Assembly: GCA_934662505.1 (NCBI GenBank)
Contig: CAKUKE010000013.1
Location: 1 to 64,000 of the forward strand
Direction: 5' to 3'
DNA: 64,000 bases
Source of the DNA: an uncultured Clostridia bacterium
Lineage (GTDB): Bacteria > Bacillota > Clostridia > Christensenellales > Aristaeellaceae
Shown here: positions 22,692 through 31,033 of the stretch, piece after piece
Layout: each line of letters opens with the position of its first letter
How positions within the stretch are numbered: position 1 is the first letter of the stretch
The notes under the pieces: model-generated
Database searches by the model: none
What the model saw: the letters and a program-made list of their open reading frames with translations, nothing else
What the model was told of the DNA's origin: nothing
Translations under genes and position numbers: made by a program

Positions 22692-23948
22692 ATGGAGCGG
22701 TTCGTCATTTGCGGCGGTCGTCCCCTGTGCGGGCAGGTGAAGACCCCGGCGGCCAAGAACGCCGTGCTGCCTGTTCTGGCCGCGTCTGTTCTGACGGAGG
22801 AAAAAGTCGTTCTGCAGGGCGTGAGCGATCTGACGGATATCCGGGATATGTGCGAAATGTTGCGCCGGCTGGGCGGAACGGCCCTGCGCGAGGGGGAGAC
22901 CCTGCACCTGTGCTGTGCGGGCGTGGAAGACGAGAGGCTGCCGGAGGAACTGACCAAGAAGATACGATCCTCCATTTTCCTGCTGGGTCCCATGCTGGCG
23001 CGTCGCCGCCGGGCGACGGTGACCTGTCCGGGAGGGTGCGAGATCGGGCTGCGGCCCATTGATCTGCACCTGAAGGGGCTGGGTATGCTGGGCGTACATA
23101 TCTGCGAGCGGGGCGGCGCGCTGCAGTGCGACGGCAGCGACATGCGCGCCGGCAACGTGTATCTGGATTATCCCAGCGTGGGCGCGACGGAAAACGTCAT
23201 GATGGCGGCGGTGCTTCTGCCCGGACGCACCACGCTGCACAATGCCGCCCGGGAGCCGGAAATACAGGATCTGGCGCGGTTTTTGCGCGCCATGGGCGCC
23301 CGCGTGGACGGCGAGGGCACCCAGTGCATCGTCATAGAGGGCGTGGAGCGGCTGCACGGTACCGTCTACCGCCCCATTCCGGATCGGATATGGGCGGGAA
23401 CGCTTCTGTGCGCGGCGGCCATCACGGGCGGAGATATTGGCTGTCAGGGCGCACGGGCGGAGGATATGGTGCCCATTGCGGCGAAGCTGTCGGAAATGGG
23501 GTGCCGGGTGACGGAAACGGAGGACGCTGTAGCGCTCCGGGCGGAAGAGCCGCTTCGGGCGCTGAGCGATTTGCAGACGCAGCCGCATCCGGGCTTCCCG
23601 ACGGATATGCAGTCCCAGCTGATGGCGCTGTGCGCGGTAGCGCGGGGAACCAGCGTCATTACGGAAAACGTGTTTGAAAACCGTTTTGGCCACGCGGGCG
23701 ACCTGAACGCCATGGGCGCGCATATCCGCATCAGCGGGCGGACGGCCATTGTCCGGGGCGTGGGACGGCTGCACGGCGCACGGGTCGCCGCACGGGATTT
23801 GAGGGGCGGGGCGGCGCTCGTGCTGGCCGGTCTGGCGGCGCAGGGCGAAACGCTGGTTGAAAACGTCGGGCTCATTGACCGCGGATACTGCCGGCTGGAG
23901 GAAACACTCCGCGCGCTGGGTGCAGAAATATACCGCGAGCACGTCTGA
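22692..23948 (+). CDS. murA: UDP-GlcNAc 1-carboxyvinyltransferase MurA
   Basis: MurA catalyses the first committed step of peptidoglycan precursor synthesis, adding enolpyruvyl from PEP to UDP-GlcNAc; it is the fosfomycin target. Lys22 in AAKNAVLP and catalytic Cys116 in PGGCEIGLRPIDLH match the family; the Cys predicts fosfomycin sensitivity. The 418 residues form the usual two inside-out alpha/beta barrels. Many Firmicutes have two murA copies; this one sits in the dcw cluster between ftsW and ftsQ, where murG and murB would be expected in B. subtilis. Confidence 0.95.
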   Translation: MERFVICGGRPLCGQVKTPAAKNAVLPVLAASVLTEEKVVLQGVSDLTDIRDMCEMLRRLGGTALREGETLHLCCAGVEDERLPEELTKKIRSSIFLLGPMLARRRRATVTCPGGCEIGLRPIDLHLKGLGMLGVHICERGGALQCDGSDMRAGNVYLDYPSVGATENVMMAAVLLPGRTTLHNAAREPEIQDLARFLRAMGARVDGEGTQCIVIEGVERLHGTVYRPIPDRIWAGTLLCAAAITGGDIGCQGARAEDMVPIAAKLSEMGCRVTETEDAVALRAEEPLRALSDLQTQPHPGFPTDMQSQLMALCAVARGTSVITENVFENRFGHAGDLNAMGAHIRISGRTAIVRGVGRLHGARVAARDLRGGAALVLAGLAAQGETLVENVGLIDRGYCRLEETLRALGAEIYREHV

Positions 23949-23969
23949 ATGGAAAACAGGAGGAGAAAC

Positions 23970-24752
23970 ATGCAGGAAAACCCCGACAGAATCAGCGGCG
24001 TGCCCGCCGGTGCGCCGTCTGCCCCCAGAAAACGCGGGGTCGGCACAGTGGTGCTGACCCTTATTCTGCTGCTGGCGGCCTGCGCGCTTGTCAACGCCAC
24101 CCTGCTGCAGATCACCACCGTGACGGTGATCGGCAACCGTCAGGTGAGCCGGGAGCAGGTCATTGCCCGCTCGGGGCTGGACGGCCGGGTCGGCTATCTG
24201 AACGTCAGCGAGGAAAGCATCGCCCGGGGCATCAACAGCGATCCGTATCTGGTGTTTGAACGGCTGGAAAAGGAATTTCCCAACCGTCTGATCATCTACG
24301 TGCGGGAACGCACCCCGGCGGCCAATCTGGTCATGATGAGCAATCAGTTCATTCTGGACGAGGAAGGCTTCGTACTGGAAAAGACGGAGGAACAGAACCT
24401 TGGCAATGGGCTGATCAACGTGACGGGCATGAAGGTCAGGCACATGGAGGTTGGGGAGGAAATTCAGACCGTCAGCGCAAGTCAGATGGACGCCTACCGC
24501 ACGGTCATGGCGGAGATCGTGCTGCAGAACTGCGGCGGAACATTGTCTGAATTGAACGTGTCGGATGTGGATAACCTGTATTTGGTAACGGTGGACGGCT
24601 GCACCGTCAAGCTGGGCACGGCGGAGGACATACGGGGCAAGCTTCTGACGGTGCGGGGTGTGAAGCGTTATCTGGACGAAAACGGGTATGCGCCGGGCGC
24701 GCTGGATGCGACCCAGCCCGGTTATGCCACCTATACGCCGCCGGAACTGTAA
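23970..24752 (+). CDS. ftsQ: Cell division protein FtsQ/DivIB
   Basis: FtsQ/DivIB is a bitopic divisome protein acting with FtsL and FtsB/DivIC. The 260-residue sequence has a short basic N-terminus, one transmembrane helix (VVLTLILLLAACALVNATLL), a POTRA domain beginning ITTVTVIGNRQVSREQVI, and a beta domain. I chose the ATG at 23970 because AGGAGG lies upstream; an ATG immediately after the murA stop lacks a site. It is the last gene of the first dcw transcript; ftsA has a separate promoter. Confidence 0.9.
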   Translation: MQENPDRISGVPAGAPSAPRKRGVGTVVLTLILLLAACALVNATLLQITTVTVIGNRQVSREQVIARSGLDGRVGYLNVSEESIARGINSDPYLVFERLEKEFPNRLIIYVRERTPAANLVMMSNQFILDEEGFVLEKTEEQNLGNGLINVTGMKVRHMEVGEEIQTVSASQMDAYRTVMAEIVLQNCGGTLSELNVSDVDNLYLVTVDGCTVKLGTAEDIRGKLLTVRGVKRYLDENGYAPGALDATQPGYATYTPPEL

Positions 24753-24769
24753 AAGAATGGCAAAAGGGC

Positions 24770-24811
24770 GGGCAAAGCGATAAAAAAGTGAAACTTTTTC
24801 AGGATTTGCCC
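24770..24811. repeat. Nested inverted repeat between ftsQ and ftsA
   Basis: GGGCAAA (24770-24776) pairs with TTTGCCC (24805-24811), and inside it AAAAAGT (24783-24789) pairs with ACTTTTT (24793-24799) around GAA. It ends directly at the -35 box of the ftsA promoter. It could be the ftsQ terminator or an operator for ftsAZ. Confidence 0.6.
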
Positions 24812-24840
24812 TTGCCAAAATATCACAAAAAGGTTACAAT
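24812..24840 (+). promoter_or_regulatory. Sigma-A-like promoter of ftsA-ftsZ
   Basis: TTGCCA, a 17-base spacer and TACAAT lie 112 bases upstream of the ftsA start. The leader between them holds no obvious gene. Confidence 0.7.
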
Positions 24841-24952
24841 AAAGTGACCGAATAGAATTTGGCGCTTTCGGCATGCGTGCGGTTGCCCAATGAGTTCGGT
24901 GGTGTTGCGCGGGGTCAGGCAAACCCCCTGTCGGACGGGAGTTGATGGACGG

Positions 24953-26128
24953 ATGAAAACAACAGTGGCCGCAGTGGATTTCGGCACGAGCAAAATCGTG
25001 GCGCTGGTCGCGGAGACCAGCGGCCGCCAGCGGTGCGATATTGTCGGCGCGGGTATTTCTACCTACGACGGCTTCATGGATGGAAACTGGAACACCCCCG
25101 ATCAGGTGGGGCAGGCAATTGCTGCCGCGCTGCATGAGGCGGAGGTGCAGTCCCGGGTTCGTATCCGCGAGGTGAACGTGGGCGTGCCCAGCGCCTTTTC
25201 CACTGTGCAGACGGTGGAGGTCAAGGTGGATCTGCAGGGCGCGGATCCCCGGGTGACCGCACGGGACATAAACGATCTGTTTGAGAAAGCCAACGAGCAG
25301 CTGGGTCAGGTGCGGGGAAGCGTCATTCACCGCAGCCCCGCTTGGTTTGTGGTGGACGATGGGAAAAAGACGCTGGAACCCATGGGCATGCGGGGCTATG
25401 AGCTTCGCGCGCAGGTGTCCTTCGTCATTGCCGACGCCTTCTTTCTGGAGGATGTGACCGAACGCTTCCGCGGACTGGGCGTGACGGTGAACGGGTTTTT
25501 CTCTACCCCCACCGGACAGGCCATGCTCTTTATTGCGGATGAGGAGCGGGATCGTACCGCCGTGCTGGTGGACATGGGTTACCTGAACACGGAAGTGATG
25601 ACCGTGGAGGGCGACGCGCTCACGTCGCTCAAGACCATTCCCATGGGCGGCGGCAATATCGCGGCGGATATGGCCTACGGGCTGGAGATCCCGCTGCAGA
25701 GCGCCGAGCAGATCAAGCGCGCCTACACCTTCGGCATTTCGGCGGGGCAGAGCTCCTTTGACGCGACGGACAAAAACGGTTCGCCCGTCACCCTTTCCCG
25801 CGAAAAGGTGGAGCAGGTGCTGGAGCCCAGGGCAGAGGAGATCTGCGAGGCGGTGCGCGATGCGGTGAAGGAAAGCGGCGTGAAGCTGAGCAACTGGTCG
25901 CCGGTATACCTGACCGGCGGCGGAATGGCCATCAACCGGGGCGGACGGGAATATCTGGCTGCCAAGCTGGGACGCACGGTGCGCGAGCTGCCCCGCAAGG
26001 CGGTCAAGCTGTCCAGCCCGGCCTATTCCAGCGCGCTGGGGCTGCTCGATCTGGTGATCGATACCATTTCCAATGCCAACACTACCGGCGGCATGGGCGG
26101 TTTTTTCCGCAGCCTGTTCGGTAACTGA
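24953..26128 (+). CDS. ftsA: Cell division actin-like protein FtsA
   Basis: FtsA is an actin-fold ATPase that tethers FtsZ filaments to the membrane. The 391-residue protein begins TVAAVDFGTSKIVALVAE (phosphate-1 motif), has the SHS2-type 1C insertion, a VDMGYLNTEV phosphate-2 motif, a VYLTGGGMAI adenosine motif and a C-terminal amphipathic helix ending FFRSLFGN for membrane binding. The ATG at 24953 is preferred over upstream in-frame starts because homology begins at once; its ribosome site GGGAG is 11 bases upstream. It is 29 bases from ftsZ and co-transcribed. Confidence 0.93.
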   Translation: MKTTVAAVDFGTSKIVALVAETSGRQRCDIVGAGISTYDGFMDGNWNTPDQVGQAIAAALHEAEVQSRVRIREVNVGVPSAFSTVQTVEVKVDLQGADPRVTARDINDLFEKANEQLGQVRGSVIHRSPAWFVVDDGKKTLEPMGMRGYELRAQVSFVIADAFFLEDVTERFRGLGVTVNGFFSTPTGQAMLFIADEERDRTAVLVDMGYLNTEVMTVEGDALTSLKTIPMGGGNIAADMAYGLEIPLQSAEQIKRAYTFGISAGQSSFDATDKNGSPVTLSREKVEQVLEPRAEEICEAVRDAVKESGVKLSNWSPVYLTGGGMAINRGGREYLAAKLGRTVRELPRKAVKLSSPAYSSALGLLDLVIDTISNANTTGGMGGFFRSLFGN

Positions 26129-26157
26129 CAGAATAAAGATTAGGGGGACGAAATACC

Positions 26158-27594
26158 ATGCCGTTTGAAGTTCAGCAGGTAGGCGATGTGTCCAACGCCT
26201 CCATCAAGGTTGTCGGCTGCGGCGGCGGCGGCACAAACGCCGTGAACCGCATGGTGCAGGCCGGCCTCAAGGGCGTTGAGTTTATCGCCGTCAATACGGA
26301 TCGTCAGGCGCTGGCGCTTTCGCAGGCCGAGGTCAAGATCCAGATCGGCGAAAAGCTGACCAAGGGTCTGGGCGCCGGTGCGGTGCCTGACGTGGGTCGC
26401 CGGGCGGCGGAAGAAAGCCGTGAGGAGATCGCGCAGGCGCTCAAGGGCGCGGATCTGGTTTTTGTGACGGCCGGCATGGGCGGCGGCACCGGTACCGGCG
26501 CGGCGCCTATCGTGGCCGAGGTGGCGCGGGAAAACAACTGCCTGACCATTGCGGTGGTGACCAAGCCTTTTGCCTTTGAAGGCAAGCAGCGTATGAAGAA
26601 CGCCGAAATCGGCATTAACGAACTGAAGCAGAACGTGGATACGCTGGTGGTCATTCCCAACGACCGTCTGCTGCAGGTGGTCAGCAAGGGCACGACCATG
26701 CTGGAAGCCTTCCGCATCGCCGACGATGTGCTCCGTCAGGGCATTCAGGGCATTTCCGACCTGATCTCTCAGCCCGCCATGATCAATCTGGACTTTGCGG
26801 ACGTGAAGACGGTCATGGAAAGCGGCGGTATGGCGCACATGGGCATCGGTGTGGGCAAGGGCGAGACCAAGACGGTGGACGCGGCCAAGAACGCCATTGC
26901 CAGCCCCCTGCTGGAAACCAAAATTGACGGCGCCCGGGCGGTGCTCATCAGTGTGACCGGCGGCAAGGATCTGAGCATCATGGATGTGAACGAGGCTGCC
27001 AATCTGGTGATGGAAAGCGCCGACAGCGAGGCGAACATCATTTTCGGCGCGGGCATCGATGAAAGCATGGAAGATGAGGTGCGCATCACCGTCATCGCCA
27101 CCGGGTTTGAGAAAACGCCTTTCCCCACCAAGGAACCCCGCAAAAAGGCCGGCGCATCCGTGCCCTATGGCGCGGCGGTGCCCTCCTATAATCCTTATGA
27201 AAACCGTGCCCGTGCCGAGGGCGTGGGAGAGGACGGCGCCTTTGATGCGCCCGCGCCCGCCACGTACGAAGGCGACGGCGCGTTCTTCCCCGGCGGCGCG
27301 CGGCCTGTGGTGCCTCCCCGTGCGGCAGGCGGGTTCCAGCCGCCTTACGGTGCGGCGGCGCCTCAGCCCTACGGGCAGACCATGCCCCAGTATGCGCCTG
27401 CGGGACAGCCCTACGGCGCCGTTCCCGGTGCGTATCAGCAGCCTGCGCCCTATCAGCAGCCTGCGCCCTATCAGCAGCCCGCGCTTTATCAGCCCGGTTA
27501 TCAGCCGGCGGCTGCCCCTCAGGCGCCTGCGGCCAGCGATAAGGACGATCTGGGCGTACCTACCTTCCTGCGCAAGGCGGCCAAGAAGGATTGA
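26158..27594 (+). CDS. ftsZ: Cell division protein FtsZ
   Basis: FtsZ is the tubulin-like GTPase that forms the Z-ring. The 478-residue protein has the N-terminal GCGGGGTNAVNRM, the tubulin signature GGGTGTGAAP (about residue 108) and the GITDL-type loop. The C-terminal conserved peptide DDLGVPTFLRK that binds FtsA lies at the end. The protein is about 100 residues longer than usual because of a Pro/Gln/Tyr/Ala-rich linker with three tandem copies of an 18-base unit. AGGGGGAC precedes the start. Confidence 0.98.
   Translation: MPFEVQQVGDVSNASIKVVGCGGGGTNAVNRMVQAGLKGVEFIAVNTDRQALALSQAEVKIQIGEKLTKGLGAGAVPDVGRRAAEESREEIAQALKGADLVFVTAGMGGGTGTGAAPIVAEVARENNCLTIAVVTKPFAFEGKQRMKNAEIGINELKQNVDTLVVIPNDRLLQVVSKGTTMLEAFRIADDVLRQGIQGISDLISQPAMINLDFADVKTVMESGGMAHMGIGVGKGETKTVDAAKNAIASPLLETKIDGARAVLISVTGGKDLSIMDVNEAANLVMESADSEANIIFGAGIDESMEDEVRITVIATGFEKTPFPTKEPRKKAGASVPYGAAVPSYNPYENRARAEGVGEDGAFDAPAPATYEGDGAFFPGGARPVVPPRAAGGFQPPYGAAAPQPYGQTMPQYAPAGQPYGAVPGAYQQPAPYQQPAPYQQPALYQPGYQPAAAPQAPAASDKDDLGVPTFLRKAAKKD
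27436..27489 (+). repeat. Three tandem 18-base repeats in ftsZ
   Basis: Three units of CAGCAGCC(T/C)GCGC(C/T)(C/T)TAT encode QQPAPY, QQPAPY and QQPALY in the disordered linker. The first two copies are identical at the DNA level, so copy number could vary between strains. Confidence 0.85.
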
Positions 27595-27613
27595 TCGAGC
27601 GATTGCATTCCAG

Positions 27614-27642
27614 AACCGACCGTTTTTGCGGTCGGTTTTTTT
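27614..27642 (+). terminator. Terminator after ftsZ
   Basis: AACCGACCG and CGGTCGGTT form a perfect 9-bp stem with a six-base loop and a run of T. It closes the ftsA-ftsZ unit. Confidence 0.9.
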
Positions 27643-27659
27643 AACGGGAAAGGAAACAT

Positions 27660-28817
27660 ATGACGGAAGAAGTGGAACTGACGCTGGCGGCGTGGGAAGC
27701 TATGGAGAAGCGGAATGCAACGCTGGTCGATCTGCGGGATGCGGCCGCGCGGGCGTACGGCATGCTGCCCGGTGCTGTGGCGCTGTCGCCTGCGGAGACG
27801 GATGAAATGGCGGAACAGTGGCGGGATGGCCGCACGGTGGTGCTCTACTGCGCGCGGGGGCAGATCAGTCTGGACAAGGCGGAGGAACTGCGGGGACAAG
27901 GCGTGCGCGCCTTCAGTCTGGCGGAGGGCTATGCAGGGTACCTCCGGGCGGAGATGCAGCGTCAGGATATTCTGCAGCGCAGAGAAAAAATCGAGGAAGG
28001 GCTGCGCAAAACCTATCACGAGCGCCTTTTTTCCAAATTTGCCCGAGCGGTCAAAACGTATCAGCTGGTGCAGCCGGGCGACAGGATCGCCGTGTGCATT
28101 TCCGGCGGCAAGGATTCCATGTTGATGGCAAAGCTGTTTCAGGAACTGCAGCGGCATCGGAAGTGCCCGTTTGAGCTGACTTATCTGGTGATGGATCCGG
28201 GCTACAGCGCCATCAACCGGGAAGTGATCGAGCACAACGCCCGGCTGCTGGGCATTCCTGTGGCCGTGTTTGAAACGGATATTTTCGACGTGGTGTACGG
28301 AGAAGAAAAGAACCCCTGCTATCTGTGCGCACGGATGCGCAGGGGGCATCTGTACAGCCGGGCGAAGGAACTGGGGTGCAATAAAATCGCGTTGGGGCAC
28401 CACTATGACGACGTGATCGAAACGACCCTGATGGGCATGCTCTACGGCGGGCAGGTGCAGACCATGATGCCCAAGCTGCACAGCAGGAATTTTCCGGGCA
28501 TGGAGCTGATACGGCCCATGTACCTCATCCGCGAAAAGGACATCATTTCCTGGCGGGATGCGAACGACCTTCATTTCATCCAGTGCGCATGCCGCTTTAC
28601 TGATACCTGCACCACCTGCGACCCGGACGGGCGGACGGCTTCCAAGCGAATGGAGATCAAACGGCTGATTGCCGATATGAAAAAGGCGAACCCGGACGTG
28701 GAGGCGCGCATTTTTCACAGCATGGAGAACGTGTGTCTGGATACGGTCATCGGCTATAAGGAAAAGGGCGCATATCATTCTTTTCTGGATACATATGATG
28801 AAGCTGCACGCTCCTGA
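27660..28817 (+). CDS. Rhodanese domain fused to a TtcA-like tRNA thiolase
   Basis: The first 100 residues form a rhodanese-like domain with a candidate active-site Cys64 (YCARGQIS). The remaining part is a PP-loop ATPase with SGGKDS at 148-153, a CYLC pair (220, 223), GHHYDDVIETT and a C309-C311-C317-C320 cluster. TtcA enzymes thiolate cytidine 32 of tRNA and carry a cysteine-bound Fe-S cluster; the rhodanese part could hand on persulfide sulfur. A fusion of donor and acceptor in one polypeptide is mechanistically sensible, but the exact tRNA target is inferred. AAAGGAAAC precedes the start, and the gene is isolated by the ftsZ terminator. Confidence 0.88.
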   Translation: MTEEVELTLAAWEAMEKRNATLVDLRDAAARAYGMLPGAVALSPAETDEMAEQWRDGRTVVLYCARGQISLDKAEELRGQGVRAFSLAEGYAGYLRAEMQRQDILQRREKIEEGLRKTYHERLFSKFARAVKTYQLVQPGDRIAVCISGGKDSMLMAKLFQELQRHRKCPFELTYLVMDPGYSAINREVIEHNARLLGIPVAVFETDIFDVVYGEEKNPCYLCARMRRGHLYSRAKELGCNKIALGHHYDDVIETTLMGMLYGGQVQTMMPKLHSRNFPGMELIRPMYLIREKDIISWRDANDLHFIQCACRFTDTCTTCDPDGRTASKRMEIKRLIADMKKANPDVEARIFHSMENVCLDTVIGYKEKGAYHSFLDTYDEAARS

Positions 28818-28856
28818 ACGTGTAACAGTTGTAAAATCAACGTTTATCACTCCTTT

Positions 28857-28901
28857 GACGGCCTTGTCAAGTTGACAATGGCCGTCTTTCAATGCTATAT
28901 T
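28857..28901 (+). promoter_or_regulatory. Palindrome overlapping the promoter of the Cys-repeat gene
   Basis: GACGGCCTTGTCAA (28857-28870) is mirrored by TTGACAATGGCCGTC (28872-28886) with one bulged T. Its right half contains TTGACA (28872-28877), which is 18 bases from TATATT (28896-28901). As DNA it looks like an operator on the -35 box; as RNA it could terminate the rhodanese-TtcA transcript, though only TTTC follows. Confidence 0.6.
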
Positions 28902-28939
28902 AAAAGCAGCAAAAACTGGAAAAGGAGTGGAGAGAGAAC

Positions 28940-30964
28940 ATGCGTAGCAGAAAAAATGTATTCAGATGGATGCTGTGCCTTATGGCGGTCATTCTTGCGC
29001 TGGGGTTCGCGGCGGCGCTGGCCGTTGAGGACTGCGGCGACGGCAACCATACCATTGGCTACAAAAACGAAAAGAGCGCTTCCTGCACGGAGGCAGGCAG
29101 TCGGGAAAGGTATTGCACCACATGCGGGAAAAGCTTTGGCACGGAGACGCTGCCTGCGACGGGTCACAAAGAGGGCGGGTACCGTGTCGTTGCGGAGGCG
29201 ACCTGCACTAAGGACGGCTCCAGGGTGAGGGTGTGCAGCGTGTGCGGAAAGGATATTCCGAACACGACGGAAGTACTGGCGGCGCCCGGTCACAAGCTGG
29301 TCTGGAAAACGGAGGTGGAGCCCAGCTGCAAGGCGACCGGCTTTGCACGGGAGGTCTGCAGCGCGTGCGGCTTTGAGAACGCCACCAAAACGCTGGCCAA
29401 AACCGATCACAAGTTCGGTGACTGGACGACCACCCGTACCGCCACCTGCAAGGAAAAGGGCCAGCAGACCCGCACCTGTACCGTGTGCAGCACGACGGAA
29501 ACCCGGGAGACGGAGCTGGCCAAGCATACCGAACCGGCGGACTGGAAACAGAAAACCGCGCCCGGCTGCACCTCTGAAGGGGTGGAAGTGAAGCTGTGCG
29601 CTGTGTGCAGCGTAGAGATCAGCAGCCGCAAGGTGGCGGCGCTGGGTCACGCACCGGCCTATAAGACGACCAAGGAACCCACGTGCACGGCGACCGGGCT
29701 GCAGGATCAGTTCTGCACCCGCTGCAACAGCATACTCAAGTCCAACATCCCCGTGGCGGCGCTGGGGCACAATTACGGAAGCTGGCAGCAGAGCAAAGCG
29801 CCCACCTGCACGGCCAAAGGGCAGCAGGAGCGTACCTGCAGCCGCTGCAAGACGGTGGAACGCAGGGACGTGGACATGACGGCGCATGCCTTTGGCGCAT
29901 GGCAGCAGACCAAGGCGCCCACCTGCACGGACAAGGGTGAGGAAAAACGCGTGTGCGCTGATTGCAAAAAAGAAGAAACCCGCGCCGTGGCCGCGCTGGG
30001 TCATGCCCTGAGCGCATGGCAGCAGACCAAGGCGCCTACCTGCACGGAAAAGGGCGAGGAAACCTGTTCCTGCAGCCGCTGCAAGGGCATTGCCCGGCGG
30101 GAAGTGAATGCGCTGGGACATGACTTTGACGATTGGAAACAGACCAAGGCGCCCGCCTGCACGGAGAAGGGGCAGGAGGAAAGAACCTGCGCTCGCTGCA
30201 AAACCGTGGAAAAGCGGGATGTGAACGCGCTGGGTCATCAGTGGGGCGCATGGAAGATCAACAAAAAGGCGACCTGCACGGAGGACGGCGAGCAGGAGCG
30301 CACCTGCACCGTCTGCAAAAAGGTGGAAAAGCAGAAGCTGCCCGCGACCAAACATGCCCATACCCATTGGAACGTGCTGGAAAAACCTACCAGCACCACG
30401 CCCGGTAAGCGGGAACAGGTGTGCGACGACTGCGGCAAGGTGCTCAAGACGGAGGCCATGTCCGTGCTGAAAATGACCGGCAACACCATGTGCGCCTTTG
30501 GCCCCCGCATTCGCGATGTAGACCTTGGCAGCAAGAATCAGGATCTGTGGTACATGTTCACGCCCTTTGACGCTTCCGTCGACGGCAAACAGACCTTTGA
30601 TCTGGTGGCCAGCAACATGTACATTGTGGGCACCGTTACGGTGGAGGTGAAGGACGGGGAGATCACGGTGGATTATAAGCTGAACAGCGGCAAGGTGACC
30701 GTGGATCAGCTGTTCTTCACCATCGTGGGCAAGGTTTCCGATCTGCCCCAGTTTGAACCGGAAGCGCTGGCCGGAGCATACGGTATGCAGCTGAAAACCC
30801 CCATCAACATGGCGGAGCATTTCGGCGACGATACCAATCTGGTGCTCTATTTCTGCAGCAGGATCGACTACTATGTGGATGCGGAAAACATGACGGGTGT
30901 GAATTACACCTCCGCCGAGCATAAGGCGCAGCTGCAGCAGATGCTGGACAGGATGGATCATTGA
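28940..30964 (+). CDS. Secreted protein with twelve CxxC repeats
   Basis: A signal peptide (VFRWMLCLMAVILALGFAAALA) is followed by twelve tandem repeats of about 40 residues spanning residues 33-510. The consensus is H-x(4-6)-W-x(5-8)-C-x(3)-G-x(4-5)-C-x2-C-x(10-13)-GH. Eleven repeats keep all three cysteines; the last has lost the first one. Central repeats are the most alike (QQTKAPTCT...), suggesting recent duplication. The last 165 residues are a different globular domain with no motif I know. Cys3His spacing would suit metal binding or disulfides outside the cell. Similar repeats occur in clostridial surface proteins of unknown role. There is no sortase or SLH anchor. AAAGGAG precedes the start. 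Confidence 0.85.
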   Translation: MRSRKNVFRWMLCLMAVILALGFAAALAVEDCGDGNHTIGYKNEKSASCTEAGSRERYCTTCGKSFGTETLPATGHKEGGYRVVAEATCTKDGSRVRVCSVCGKDIPNTTEVLAAPGHKLVWKTEVEPSCKATGFAREVCSACGFENATKTLAKTDHKFGDWTTTRTATCKEKGQQTRTCTVCSTTETRETELAKHTEPADWKQKTAPGCTSEGVEVKLCAVCSVEISSRKVAALGHAPAYKTTKEPTCTATGLQDQFCTRCNSILKSNIPVAALGHNYGSWQQSKAPTCTAKGQQERTCSRCKTVERRDVDMTAHAFGAWQQTKAPTCTDKGEEKRVCADCKKEETRAVAALGHALSAWQQTKAPTCTEKGEETCSCSRCKGIARREVNALGHDFDDWKQTKAPACTEKGQEERTCARCKTVEKRDVNALGHQWGAWKINKKATCTEDGEQERTCTVCKKVEKQKLPATKHAHTHWNVLEKPTSTTPGKREQVCDDCGKVLKTEAMSVLKMTGNTMCAFGPRIRDVDLGSKNQDLWYMFTPFDASVDGKQTFDLVASNMYIVGTVTVEVKDGEITVDYKLNSGKVTVDQLFFTIVGKVSDLPQFEPEALAGAYGMQLKTPINMAEHFGDDTNLVLYFCSRIDYYVDAENMTGVNYTSAEHKAQLQQMLDRMDH

Positions 30965-31033
30965 CAAAAAGAAAAAGCAGCAGGCACGTGCCGGAAAAAC
31001 GGTGCGGAAAACGGCTGCGGATACCGGCGCTTC

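Noticed and set aside
19581..24818. Very long open frame on the minus strand across mraY-ftsQ
   Set aside because: It lies fully antisense to well-recognised dcw genes. In GC-rich DNA the antisense frame of real genes is often open; the translation is low-complexity and His/Arg/Gln-rich.
29000..30470. Second stretch of periodic DNA
   Set aside because: It is the coding sequence of the Cys-repeat protein, with a repeat of about 120 bases and no spacer structure.
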